Source: Candidatus Tectomicrobia bacterium (GTDB lineage: Bacteria; UBA8248). Taken from it: a stretch of 64,000 nucleotides of DNA. The stretch is taken from assembly GCA_016192135.1 (NCBI GenBank), contig JACPUR010000016.1, positions 22,651-86,650 on the forward strand. The letters are read 5' to 3'. The first letter of the stretch is position 1. The number at the start of each line of letters is the position of its first letter. The translations under genes and the position numbers were made by a program. The notes beneath the pieces are model-generated. The model was given only the letters and a program-made list of their open reading frames with translations, was not told where the DNA came from and did no database searches. This document shows positions 54,767-62,657 of this stretch, piece after piece.

Positions 54767-55915
54767 ATGAAAAAGCGGACCCAGTCCCCCAACCGCGAAG
54801 AAAGCTCATCCGGGCCTCCCGGGTTCTCTTTCAACCGCCGGCGGCTCCTGCAAGGCCTTCTCACCCTCGGCGTCGGGGGAGGTGCCCTCGCCGCGGGGGC
54901 GAAGCTGGCGGCGCCCCTCGCCGCGCCCAGCCACGGTGGCCCAGGACATGGGGGCACCGTTTCCTCTTCCTCGCCGCACGAAAACGCCCACGCGGGAGGG
55001 CACGGAACTTACCTGGTGCGCGAGCGGATCAGCGACGCCGAGCTCGCGGCCCTGACGGCCCGGGTGAAGCCGCTGCGCCCGAAGAGCCCGATGGAGGTGC
55101 TCACCTCCTTCGACTACGGCACCGTCACCCGCCTCGGGGACGGCACCCTGCAGCGCGAGTACGTGATGATCGCCGAGGACGCCGAGATCGAGGTGGCCAG
55201 GGGCGTGAAATACCCCGCCTGGACCTACAACGGCTCCGTGCCCGGCCCGACCCTCCGGGCCACCCAGGGCGACCGGCTCAAGATCCACTTCATCAACCAG
55301 GGCGGGATGCCCCACACCATCCACTTCCACGGAATCCACGCCGCCAATATGGACGGCGTCCTCGAGGTGGTGCCGAGCGGGGGCAAGTTCACCTACGAGT
55401 TCACGGCCGAGCCCTTTGGCATCCACCTCTACCACTGCCACACCATGCCGCTCAAGAAACACGTCGAGAAGGGCCTCTACGGCGCCTTCATCGTGGACCC
55501 GCCCGAGCCCCGGCCCAAGGCCCGGGAGCTCGTCATGGTCATGAACGGCTACGACACCGACCTGGACGGGGAGAACGAGTTCTACACCGTGAACGGGGTG
55601 GCGAACTACTTCCTGGACCATCCCATCCCCCTCAAGACGGGCGATCCGGTGCGGATCTATCTCGTGAACCTGACCGAGTTCGACCTCCTCAACTCGATGC
55701 ACATCCACGCCCAGTTCTTCAAGCTCTACCGGACGGGCACGCGGCTCGGCCAATACGAGATCACGGACACCGTGATGCTCTGCCAGGGCGAGCGCTGCAT
55801 CCTGGAGTTCGCCTACAACTTCCCGGGCCGGTTCATGTTCCACGCCCACCAGTCGGAGTTCGCCGAGCTCGGCTGGATGGGCTTCTTCAACGTGGAGGGG
55901 CCGCCTTCCGCCTGA
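54767..55915 (+). CDS. Tat-exported two-domain multicopper oxidase
   Basis: The 382-residue product has a Tat leader (NRRRLLQGLLTLGVGGG) and a His/Gly-rich segment (HGGPGHGG). Two cupredoxin domains follow. Domain 1 has HTIHFHGIHAANMDGVLE and YHCHTMPLKKHVEKGLYG, which supplies a type 1 copper site (Cys, two His and a possible Met). Domain 2 has SMHIHAQFF and MFHAHQSEFAELGWMG without a Cys. This layout is that of two-domain laccases or copper nitrite reductases. The next gene encodes a ZIP transporter, so metal oxidation or detoxification is likely. Confidence 0.88.
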   Translation: MKKRTQSPNREESSSGPPGFSFNRRRLLQGLLTLGVGGGALAAGAKLAAPLAAPSHGGPGHGGTVSSSSPHENAHAGGHGTYLVRERISDAELAALTARVKPLRPKSPMEVLTSFDYGTVTRLGDGTLQREYVMIAEDAEIEVARGVKYPAWTYNGSVPGPTLRATQGDRLKIHFINQGGMPHTIHFHGIHAANMDGVLEVVPSGGKFTYEFTAEPFGIHLYHCHTMPLKKHVEKGLYGAFIVDPPEPRPKARELVMVMNGYDTDLDGENEFYTVNGVANYFLDHPIPLKTGDPVRIYLVNLTEFDLLNSMHIHAQFFKLYRTGTRLGQYEITDTVMLCQGERCILEFAYNFPGRFMFHAHQSEFAELGWMGFFNVEGPPSA

Positions 55916-55973
55916 TGGGCGTCAAAGGGACGATTCCCGCGCGGGCTCCACGCTTGAAAAGAGGTGACGAACA

Positions 55974-57206
55974 ATGGCCGTCCATCATGCGGAACATGCC
56001 TCCCGGCCCGTCACGGGCGGCGCCCTGTGGCGGACGTGCGCCTGGGGGCTCCTACCCCTCCTCCTGCTGGCGGGGCTGGTCTATTACGTCATGACCAGCG
56101 GCGAGAATCTCCTCGGCCGCTCCCCGGTCTCCCAGGACGCCCTCCAGAAGCTGGAGTTCCAGCGCGTGGTGCTCCGGCCCGGGAGCATCCTCGTCCAGGC
56201 CGTCAACACCGGGCCGGGCCCCGTCGCCGTGGGCCAGGTCACGGTGAACGAGGCGATGTGGAACTTCACGGCCGAGCCCAAGGGCGAGGTCGCCCGCCTG
56301 GGCCGGGTCCGGATCTCCATCCCCTATCCCTGGCACGCGGAGGAGCCGCTCAAGATCGCGGTCATCTCCTCGGCCGGGGTGAAGTTCGAGAAAGAAATCA
56401 GCGTGGCCATCGAAACCCCCGAGATGGGGATGGCCTCGGTCGGCTACTTCTCCCTCATCGGCATCTACGTGGGCGTCATCCCCGTGTTTTTGGGCTTCTT
56501 GTGGAAGCCCTTCTTGGGGCGGCTTGGCCCCGGGGCCATGTCGTTCCTCATCAGCTTCACCGTGGGCGTCCTGCTCGCCCTCGGCGTGGACGTGATGGCC
56601 GAGGCCGTGGAGACGGCCGGGCGGGTGGGGAGCGCCCTGAGGGGCGGGGGGGTGGTCACCCTGGGCTTCCTGGCGGGCCTGCTCGTCCTGGGCGGGGTGG
56701 AGCAGAGCGTGCCGCGCGGCGCCCCCCTCGAAAGGAAGGACGGCGGGTTCCGGGACAAGCTGATCCTGGCCTACCTCATCTCGGTGGGCATCGGGCTCCA
56801 CAACTTCGGCGAGGGGGTGGCCATCGGCTCGGCCTACGTGGTGGGCAACGTGGCGCTGGGGGCCCTCCTCATCGTGGGCTTCATGATCCACAACGTGACC
56901 GAGGGCATCGCCATCGTGGCCCCCGTGGCCCAGGGGCGCGTCGCGCTCAAGCACCTGGCCTGGATGTGCCTCCTGGCCGGCGCCCCCACCATCGCGGGCG
57001 CGGTGATCGGCGGCTTCGCCTACTACGACTCCCTCGCGGCCCTCTTCTTCGCCATCGGGGGCGGCGCCGTCTTCTACGTCGTCTACCAGATCGTGCGGGA
57101 CATGGCGCGGGGGCGGGGCCTATCCCAAATCACCTGGGCCGAGATCGCGGGCCTCCTCCTGGGCGTCGGGGCGATGTACGCGACGGGGCTCCTCGTGGCC
57201 ACCTGA
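55974..57206 (+). CDS. ZIP family metal transporter with exported N-terminal domain
   Basis: The 410-residue product begins with one membrane helix (about 23-42) and a beta-rich domain of about 110 residues outside (VVLRPGSILVQAVNTGPG, WNFTAEP). The ZIP core follows from about 150, with eight helices. The metal-binding helix IV reads SVGIGLHNFGEGVAIGSA and helix V HNVTEGIAIVAP, the classic ZIP pair. Ordinary ZIP proteins lack the extra domain, which may receive metal from the multicopper oxidase encoded 58 bases upstream. The start has GAGGTGA upstream. Direction and metal (Zn, Fe, Mn or Cu) are not determined. Confidence 0.85.
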   Translation: MAVHHAEHASRPVTGGALWRTCAWGLLPLLLLAGLVYYVMTSGENLLGRSPVSQDALQKLEFQRVVLRPGSILVQAVNTGPGPVAVGQVTVNEAMWNFTAEPKGEVARLGRVRISIPYPWHAEEPLKIAVISSAGVKFEKEISVAIETPEMGMASVGYFSLIGIYVGVIPVFLGFLWKPFLGRLGPGAMSFLISFTVGVLLALGVDVMAEAVETAGRVGSALRGGGVVTLGFLAGLLVLGGVEQSVPRGAPLERKDGGFRDKLILAYLISVGIGLHNFGEGVAIGSAYVVGNVALGALLIVGFMIHNVTEGIAIVAPVAQGRVALKHLAWMCLLAGAPTIAGAVIGGFAYYDSLAALFFAIGGGAVFYVVYQIVRDMARGRGLSQITWAEIAGLLLGVGAMYATGLLVAT

Positions 57207-57305
57207 GGCAGGGCGTAGCCGCCGTCGGCCCCATTGCTCCTCCCCCCCATGACATCCCCCCTCCCCTCCGTGTAAATTAAGGGGCGGGAAACCGCCTGTC
57301 CGAGG

Positions 57306-58151
57306 ATGTTTCGCATGCCCCACGCACCCGACAGCCGCGGGAGGCACCCCGACGGCTTCGACAAGGCCCTGGACGTGATGGCCCGCCTCCGGGCGCCGGA
57401 GGGCTGCCCCTGGGACCGGGAGCAGGACCACAAGACCCTCAAGCCCTACTTGATCGAGGAGGCCTACGAGGTCATCGAGGCCATCGAGGCGGGCGATTCC
57501 GACAGGCTCCGCGAGGAGCTGGGGGACCTCCTGCTCCAGGTCATCTTCCACTGCCAGCTCGCGAAGGAGCGGGGGCTCTTCGACGCCTTCGAGGTGGCCG
57601 GGGCCCTGGCCGAGAAGATGATCGAGCGCCACCCCCACGTCTTCGGCGAAGGGCAGGCCAAGACGAGCGGGGAGGTGCTCCGCAACTGGGAGATCCAGAA
57701 GCGCAACGGCCGCGCCCGGAAGGGCGAGAAGGAGGGGAAGCCCTCCATCCTGGACGGGGTGCCCGCCGCGCTCCCGGCCCTGCTGCGCGCCCAGCGGCTC
57801 CAGGGTAAGGCCGCGCGCGTGGGCTTCGACTGGAAGGACGCCGGGGGCCCCGCGAAGAAGGTGGAGGAGGAGTGGGGCGAGCTCCGCCGGGCCGTCGAGG
57901 CCGGGGACGCGGAGGCCGCCGAGCGCGAGCTGGGGGATCTCCTCTTCGCCGCCGTGAACCTCGCCCGCAAGCTCCGGGTGGACGCCGAGCAGGCCGCCCA
58001 GGCCGCGGTGGGCCGCTTCGTGGCGCGCTTCCACCACATCGAGGCCGCGCTCCGCGCCCGGGGCCTCTCGCCCGAGCAGGTCCCGCTCGGGGAGCTCGAC
58101 CGGCTCTGGGAGGAGGCCAAGGCGCGCGAGGCGGGGCCCTCTCCCGCCTGA
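57306..58151 (+). CDS. mazG: Nucleoside triphosphate pyrophosphohydrolase MazG
   Basis: MazG hydrolyses (d)NTPs to monophosphates and cleans the nucleotide pool. The product (281 residues) has two MazG repeats. The first is LRAPEGCPWDREQDHKTL, with EEAYEVIEAIEAGD and EELGDLLLQVIFH, giving the ExxE and ExxD metal motifs. The second has VEEEWGELRRAVEAGD and ERELGDLLFAAVNLAR. Length and layout match the enterobacterial enzyme. It starts at ATG 57306; relA/spoT is not adjacent. Confidence 0.95.
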   Translation: MFRMPHAPDSRGRHPDGFDKALDVMARLRAPEGCPWDREQDHKTLKPYLIEEAYEVIEAIEAGDSDRLREELGDLLLQVIFHCQLAKERGLFDAFEVAGALAEKMIERHPHVFGEGQAKTSGEVLRNWEIQKRNGRARKGEKEGKPSILDGVPAALPALLRAQRLQGKAARVGFDWKDAGGPAKKVEEEWGELRRAVEAGDAEAAERELGDLLFAAVNLARKLRVDAEQAAQAAVGRFVARFHHIEAALRARGLSPEQVPLGELDRLWEEAKAREAGPSPA

Positions 58152-58165
58152 GCCCCCAGGGTTAA

Positions 58166-58792
58166 ATGGACCTCCTCTCGTCCTTCCTCCTCGCCTACTC
58201 CACCCTCTTCGCCATCGTGGACCCGATCGGCGTCGCCGCCGTCTTCGTGGCCATGACCGAGGCCAATACCCCGGCCGAGCGCCTGCGCATGGCCCGGGCG
58301 GGCTCCCTCACGGCGGGCGGGGTGCTCGCCTTCTTCGCCCTGGGCGGGCGGACCCTCTTCGAGATCATCGGGATCACCTACCCGGCCTTCCAGATCGCGG
58401 GGGGCGTCATTCTCCTCCTGGCCGCGCTGGACATGGTGCGGGGGGAGCGCGTGGCGGTGCGCACGAGCGCCGAGGAGCACCACGCCGCCGTGGCGAAGGC
58501 GGACATCGCCATCACCCCGCTGGCCGTCCCCCTCCTCGCCGGGCCCGGGGCCATCTCGGCCGTCCTGGTCCTGAGCGGGCGGGGCGGCCCGGCCCAGGGC
58601 GCGGTGGTCCTCCTGGCCATCGGGGCCATCACCCTCACCTCCTGGCTGGCCCTGCGCGGGTCCATCCGCCTCGCGCGCTTCCTCGGGACCCTGGGAGCGC
58701 GGGTGCTGGAGCGCCTCGTGGGGCTCCTCCTCACCGCCCTGGCCGTGCAGTTCATCGTGAGCGGAGTGACGGCGGCGATGGGGAGGGGATGA
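58166..58792 (+). CDS. MarC family integral membrane protein (UPF0056)
   Basis: The 208-residue product has six membrane helices with the family patterns FAIVDPIGVAAVFVAMT, ITPLAVPLLAGPGAISAVLV and the C-terminal ALAVQFIVSGV. Function in transport is not established; the original link with antibiotic resistance was withdrawn. It follows mazG by 14 bases. A diverged copy of its last 20 codons occurs at 59226-59296, as part of the duplicated flank of the inserted gene. Confidence 0.9.
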   Translation: MDLLSSFLLAYSTLFAIVDPIGVAAVFVAMTEANTPAERLRMARAGSLTAGGVLAFFALGGRTLFEIIGITYPAFQIAGGVILLLAALDMVRGERVAVRTSAEEHHAAVAKADIAITPLAVPLLAGPGAISAVLVLSGRGGPAQGAVVLLAIGAITLTSWLALRGSIRLARFLGTLGARVLERLVGLLLTALAVQFIVSGVTAAMGRG

Positions 58793-58873
58793 TAAAAGGG
58801 CGCCTGAATTCCAGCCAGAATGGGTCAATTTCGCGCTTGAATTCTTTCCTGGCGAAAATCCGGCCGGGGGAAC

Positions 58874-59001
58874 TATATTAAAAATAACCCGCTGAGGCGG
58901 GCCAAAGACTCCCGCAAGGGAGCAGGCACCGCAAGGAGGCGATAAAGCCCGCGGTGCCTCAGCCATCAACGGCCCCGGAGCCCCGGCCCCGGGGTTTTTT
59001 T
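58874..59001 (+). ncRNA. Candidate structured RNA with terminator between marC and recD2
   Basis: Starting just after a -10-like TATATT (58874-58879), the DNA folds into three clean hairpins. P1 is cccgc/gcggg at 58888-58901. P2 is ctccc/gggag with a GCAA tetraloop at 58909-58922. P3 is a 9-bp stem aggcaccgc/gcggtgcct at 58924-58959 with an inner ggc-gataaa-gcc loop-hairpin. A terminator follows. A GNRA-capped stem beside a stem with a purine-rich inner loop is a layout known from riboswitch aptamers, but conserved cores of the classes I know (GEMM, TPP, SAM, glycine, fluoride, ZTP) do not match. It could be a small RNA or the old leader of recD2. Confidence 0.5.
58973..59001 (+). terminator. 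Rho-independent terminator closing the structured RNA
   Basis: ccccgg (58973-58978 or 58981-58986) can pair with ccgggg at 58989-58994, followed directly by seven T residues (58995-59001). The two alternative 5' arms leave room for a switch with the upstream structure. It is one of the clearest T-tract terminators in the window. Confidence 0.65.
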
Positions 59002-59097
59002 GTATCTTCCCCGCCAATCCAAGACGCGCCCCCGCATGCCGTCTCTCCGGCCCGTGTGGTAGGGTAGGAGCGCCCGCAACGAGAATGAGGCTCTGCC

Positions 59098-59165
59098 CAT
59101 GCCCCGCTTCCCCCGCAGGCCCGCGCCCCCGTCCGGAGGCGCGTCCCAGGCCGGCCTCTTCGGCG
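59098..59165 (+). repeat. Left copy of a 68-bp direct repeat (recD2 start)
   Basis: These 68 bases are identical to 60233-60300, the first codons of intact recD2 plus one base before the ATG. After 59165 the two copies diverge but remain alignable for about 40 bases. The pair brackets the inserted gene and looks like the product of homologous integration. Confidence 0.9.
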
Positions 59166-59296
59166 CGGGGACCTTGACCGGCATAATCGAGCACATCCGC
59201 TTTAGGGCTGGGTACTTTGTGCGCTGGCGGTTCCTTGGTGCCCTGGCCGTCCAGTTCATCGTGAACGGTATAATGTCGTTCCTGGGGAGAATATAA
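59099..59296 (+). pseudogene. Chimeric remnant: recD2 5' end joined to a marC 3' end
   Basis: The open frame of 65 codons starts like RecD2 (MPRFPRRPAPPSGGASQAGL, then a diverged LTGIIEHIRFRAG to about residue 37). It then switches to a MarC C-terminus (ALAVQFIVNGIMSFLGRI, compare ALAVQFIVSGVTAAMGRG in the intact marC). Both pieces after base 59165 differ from the local recD2 and marC and have lower G+C, so they seem to come from a related but foreign genome. A functional protein is unlikely. The native recD2 leader lies directly upstream. Confidence 0.8.
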
Positions 59297-60232
59297 ATGG
59301 CCTGTTATCTATGCCTTGATGAGAAAGCAACAATTAAGGGGGACTTGCGGAAAACCGTGCATTGTCGCAATTGCGGCGACTATGAAATAGGACGCGATTT
59401 AATAGAAGATATTCCAAGCAAACTGAGAACTGACCATGTACGGCGGTATCTGAGTTATAAGGTTCGACAAATGCAGGGTGGAGCGACACGGCCAATTCTT
59501 TACACGGATACGATCAACGCCTTATTAGAAAATATTTCTTATCCTCGTCCACGAGAACAAGCGGATAACTTGGTACGCTGGTTGGGCAACCAGCTTGCTC
59601 AGGTCGATCCTGCAGGATGGCAAGAAATCGGCTGGCCCGAAGGTGGTTCCCTTATAGGTGCGCTCACTAAAGATGGATTCTATCGAATACGCGACCAATT
59701 AATTCATAAGGACAAATTGGTAGAAATTGAACAAGTAGAGAAGAGAAAAATCAGCCTCACCTTTGCAGGATGGGAACGATATGAAGAAATAATGCGCGGA
59801 TATACCGAAGAGCGCCTAGCTTTTATGGCTATGCCTTTTGATGTCCCGGAACTCGAAGACATGTTCAAGAATTGGCTCAAGCCTGCCGTGGACAAGACTG
59901 GGTTTGAACTTCGCGCGGTCAATGAGAAACCCAAAGCGGGACTAATTGACGACCGAATTCTAGTTGAGATTCGGCGTTCGCGTTTTCTTGTCGCCGAGGT
60001 TAGCGACAAGAATTGGAACGTATCTTGGGAGGCGGGATTTGCTGCGGGATTGGGTAAACCTGTCTTTTACCTTTGCGAGAAATCAAAATTTGAAAGTGGC
60101 AAGGGAATGTTTGATACCAGCCATCAACATACAGTTCTATGGACCGCGAACAACTTCGCAGCAGCGATGGAAGAACTCAAGGCGGCCATCCGAAATACTC
60201 TCCCGACCGAAGCCAAAATGGCGGATGGCTAA
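59297..60232 (+). CDS. Zinc-ribbon / nucleoside-deoxyribosyltransferase (TIR-like) protein, probable defence effector
   Basis: A 311-residue protein encoded in DNA visibly richer in A+T than any neighbour. Residues 3-26 form a zinc ribbon (CYLC and CRNC). Residues about 115-168 look like a winged helix (LTKDGFYRIRDQLI, ISLTFAGWERYEEI). Residues 173-285 match the DRT/TIR-like fold: LAFMAMPFDVPELEDMF, AGLIDDRILVEIRRSRFLVA and SWEAGFAAGLGKPVFYLCE. The Glu in WEAGFAAGLGKP is where related enzymes hold the catalytic residue for cleaving N-glycosidic bonds of NAD or nucleotides. Proteins of this design are found in phage-defence settings; that role is inferred. It ends one base before recD2 and may be co-expressed with it. 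Confidence 0.8.
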   Translation: MACYLCLDEKATIKGDLRKTVHCRNCGDYEIGRDLIEDIPSKLRTDHVRRYLSYKVRQMQGGATRPILYTDTINALLENISYPRPREQADNLVRWLGNQLAQVDPAGWQEIGWPEGGSLIGALTKDGFYRIRDQLIHKDKLVEIEQVEKRKISLTFAGWERYEEIMRGYTEERLAFMAMPFDVPELEDMFKNWLKPAVDKTGFELRAVNEKPKAGLIDDRILVEIRRSRFLVAEVSDKNWNVSWEAGFAAGLGKPVFYLCEKSKFESGKGMFDTSHQHTVLWTANNFAAAMEELKAAIRNTLPTEAKMADG

Positions 60233-60300
60233 CATGCCCCGCTTCCCCCGCAGGCCCGCGCCCCCGTCCGGAGGCGCGTCCCAGGCCGGCCTCTTCGGCG
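60233..60300 (+). repeat. Right copy of the 68-bp direct repeat (start of intact recD2)
   Basis: Identical to 59098-59165. Here it opens the complete recD2. The base before its ATG is the single base between the stop of the inserted gene and the recD2 start, so the native recD2 upstream sequence is no longer attached to the intact gene. Confidence 0.9.
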
Positions 60301-62579
60301 TGGGGACGCTCACCGGCACGATCGAGCGCGTCCGCTTCCGGGCCGAGGACACGGGCTACACCGTCCTGGTGATCGTGCCCGACGAGCTGGCCGAGTCCGT
60401 CGTGGCGGTGGGCCACCTGGGGGCGCTCCGCGAGGGGGAGCGGGTGCGCTTCGAGGGGGAGTGGAAGGATCACCCCCGCTACGGGCGTCAGTTCCAGGTG
60501 AGGGTGGCCCAGCCGCTCGCCCCGGCCACGGCCGAGGGGATCGAGAAGTTCCTCGCGGCGGGCCCGGTCAAGCACATCGGGCCCGCCCTGGCCCGGCGCA
60601 TCGTGGAGCGCTTCGGGGAGCGCACGCTCGAGGTCTTCGACCAGGAGCCCCAGCGCCTGCTGGAGATCCCGGGCCTCGGCCAGAAGAAGCTGGCCGAGGC
60701 GCTCGATAGCTGGCGCAGCCACGGCGAGGCGCGGGAGGTGATGCTCTTCCTCCAGCAGAACGGCCTCTCGCTGCACCTGGCCGAGAAGATATTCCGGGCC
60801 TACGGCGCCCAGGCCATCCCCATCCTCCGCGAGAACCCCTACCGGCTCGCGACCGACATCTTCGGCGTGGGCTTCCGCACCGCCGACCGGGTGGCGCGGC
60901 AGATCGGCTTCCCGCAGGACGACCCCGCCCGCTGCGCCGCGGGGGCGCTCTACCTCCTCCAGCAGCTTTCGGAGCGCGACGGGCACGTGTTCGTCCCCTG
61001 GCGGGGGGCGGCCGAGGAGGCGGCGGGGCTCCTGGGGGTCGAGCCGGCCCGGGTGGAGGAGGCGCTGGAGTCGCTCCGGAGGCAGGGGGCGGTGGTGGTG
61101 GAGGAGGCGGCGGGGGAGCGCCGCCTCTACGCCAAGGCCCTCCACGCCTCGGAGTGCGAGGTGGCCCGGCGGCTGGCGGGCCTGCTCAAGACTCCGCGCG
61201 ACGAGGCGCGGCTCGAGTCCGCCCTGCGGGGCCTGGGGGTCTCGGGCGGGAACCTCAGGGAGCGCCTCAGGCGGCTCGCCCAGCGGGCGCTGGAGGGGGG
61301 CCAGGCCACGGGGGACCAGGCCCGGGCCATCGAGGACGCCCTGGCCGAGAAGGCCCTGGTGGTGACCGGGGGCCCGGGGACGGGCAAGACCACCATCGTC
61401 AACGCGGTGACCCGGCTCTACGGCCAGCTCGGCCTCCAGGTCTTGCTCGCCGCCCCCACCGGGCGGGCGGCCAAGCGGCTGGCCGAGGTGACGGGCCACG
61501 AGGCCTCGACCATCCACCGGCTGCTCGAGTACAGCTGGACGCTCGGCGGCTTCGCCCGGAACGCCTCCCAGCCCCTCGCGGCGGACGCGGTGATCATCGA
61601 CGAGGCCTCGATGCTGGACATACACCTCGCGGCGAGCCTCCTGCGCGCGGTGCCGGACATGGCCACCTTCGTCCTGGTGGGGGACGTGGACCAGCTCCCC
61701 TCTGTGGGGCCGGGGAACGTGCTCCGGGACGTGATCGAGTCGGGCGGGGTGCCGGTGGTGCGCCTCAAGGAGGTGTTCCGCCAGGCGAAGGAGAGCCTCA
61801 TCGTCGAGAACGCCCACCGGGTGAACGGGGGGGAGATGCCCCTCGAGGCGCCTCCCGAGCGCGAGGGGGCGGACTTCTTCTTCATCGAGGAGGCGGACCC
61901 GGCCCGCTGCGCCGATCTCATCGTCGAGCTGTGCCGGGAGCGCATCCCCCGGCGCTTCGGCCTCGACCCCATCCAGGACATCCAGGTGCTCGCCCCCATG
62001 CAGCGGGGGGTGCTCGGGGTGCGGAGCCTGAACGAGCGGCTCCAGGAGGCGCTGAACCCGGCCGGCGGGGGGCCGCTCCTCCTCAGCGGGGGGCGCGCCT
62101 TCCGCAAGGGGGACAAGCTCATCCAGATCCGCAACAACTACGACAAGAACGTCTTCAACGGGGATATCGGGGTGGTGGAGCGGGTGGACCCGGCCGAGGG
62201 CGCGCTCTGGGCCGCCTTCGACGGGGAGATCGTCGAGTACACGGCGGGGAGCCTGGACGAGGTGGTCCACGCCTTCGCCGTGACGGTCCACAAGAGCCAG
62301 GGGAGCGAGTACCCGGCGGTGGTGGTGCCGCTGCACACCCAGCACTTCCCCATGCTCCAGCGGAACCTGGTCTACACGGCCCTCACCCGGGCGAGGCGGC
62401 TGGCGGTGTTCGTGGGGACCAAGAAGGCGCTCGCCATCGCCCTCAAGAACGCGCGCGTCAGGCGGCGCTGGAGCCGCCTGGCCGAGCGCCTGCGCTCCGC
62501 GGCGGGGCTGCCCCCGGCGGCCGCCGGGGAACCGCCCGCCGAGCCGATGCCGGACGTGGACGGGGACGAGGCGATCTGA
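60234..62579 (+). CDS. recD2: RecD-like DNA helicase (RecD2 / YrrC)
   Basis: A 5'-3' SF1B helicase of 781 residues, the RecBC-independent form. An OB-like N-terminal part (TLTGTIERVRFRAEDTGYTV) and helix-hairpin-helix region (FGVGFRTADRVARQIGF) precede the motor. The motor has Walker A VVTGGPGTGKTTIVNAV, motif Ia APTGRAAKRLAEVTG, Walker B VIIDEASMLD, motif III VGDVDQLPSVGPG, and motifs V/VI in VHKSQGSEYPAVVVP and LVYTALTRARRL. RecD2 limits replication fork stalling and mutations. In its present setting it must be translated from the transcript of the inserted gene (stop TAA, one base, ATG), with only a weak ribosome site. Confidence 0.96.
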   Translation: MPRFPRRPAPPSGGASQAGLFGVGTLTGTIERVRFRAEDTGYTVLVIVPDELAESVVAVGHLGALREGERVRFEGEWKDHPRYGRQFQVRVAQPLAPATAEGIEKFLAAGPVKHIGPALARRIVERFGERTLEVFDQEPQRLLEIPGLGQKKLAEALDSWRSHGEAREVMLFLQQNGLSLHLAEKIFRAYGAQAIPILRENPYRLATDIFGVGFRTADRVARQIGFPQDDPARCAAGALYLLQQLSERDGHVFVPWRGAAEEAAGLLGVEPARVEEALESLRRQGAVVVEEAAGERRLYAKALHASECEVARRLAGLLKTPRDEARLESALRGLGVSGGNLRERLRRLAQRALEGGQATGDQARAIEDALAEKALVVTGGPGTGKTTIVNAVTRLYGQLGLQVLLAAPTGRAAKRLAEVTGHEASTIHRLLEYSWTLGGFARNASQPLAADAVIIDEASMLDIHLAASLLRAVPDMATFVLVGDVDQLPSVGPGNVLRDVIESGGVPVVRLKEVFRQAKESLIVENAHRVNGGEMPLEAPPEREGADFFFIEEADPARCADLIVELCRERIPRRFGLDPIQDIQVLAPMQRGVLGVRSLNERLQEALNPAGGGPLLLSGGRAFRKGDKLIQIRNNYDKNVFNGDIGVVERVDPAEGALWAAFDGEIVEYTAGSLDEVVHAFAVTVHKSQGSEYPAVVVPLHTQHFPMLQRNLVYTALTRARRLAVFVGTKKALAIALKNARVRRRWSRLAERLRSAAGLPPAAAGEPPAEPMPDVDGDEAI

Positions 62580-62604
62580 AACGGCGTTCGAGACGCCCGA
62601 ATCC

Positions 62605-62632
62605 GTAGGGGCGGTTCGCGAACCGCCCCTAC
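62605..62632. repeat. Perfect 28-bp palindrome (gtaggggcggttcg and complement)
   Basis: The sequence gtaggggcggttcg is followed at once by its exact reverse complement. It lies between the convergent recD2 and pit genes and may stop transcription from both sides. From general knowledge, near-identical gtaggggc palindromes are scattered in many bacterial genomes as REP- or MITE-like elements. Confidence 0.7.
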
Positions 62633-62657
62633 AACGGCCTCGCCCTATTCGTCCGTG

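Noticed and set aside
58874-59001. Assignment as a cyclic-di-GMP (GEMM), TPP, glycine, fluoride or ZTP riboswitch
   Set aside because: A GNRA-capped hairpin is present, but the conserved core bases of these classes could not be found, so only an unnamed structured RNA is reported.
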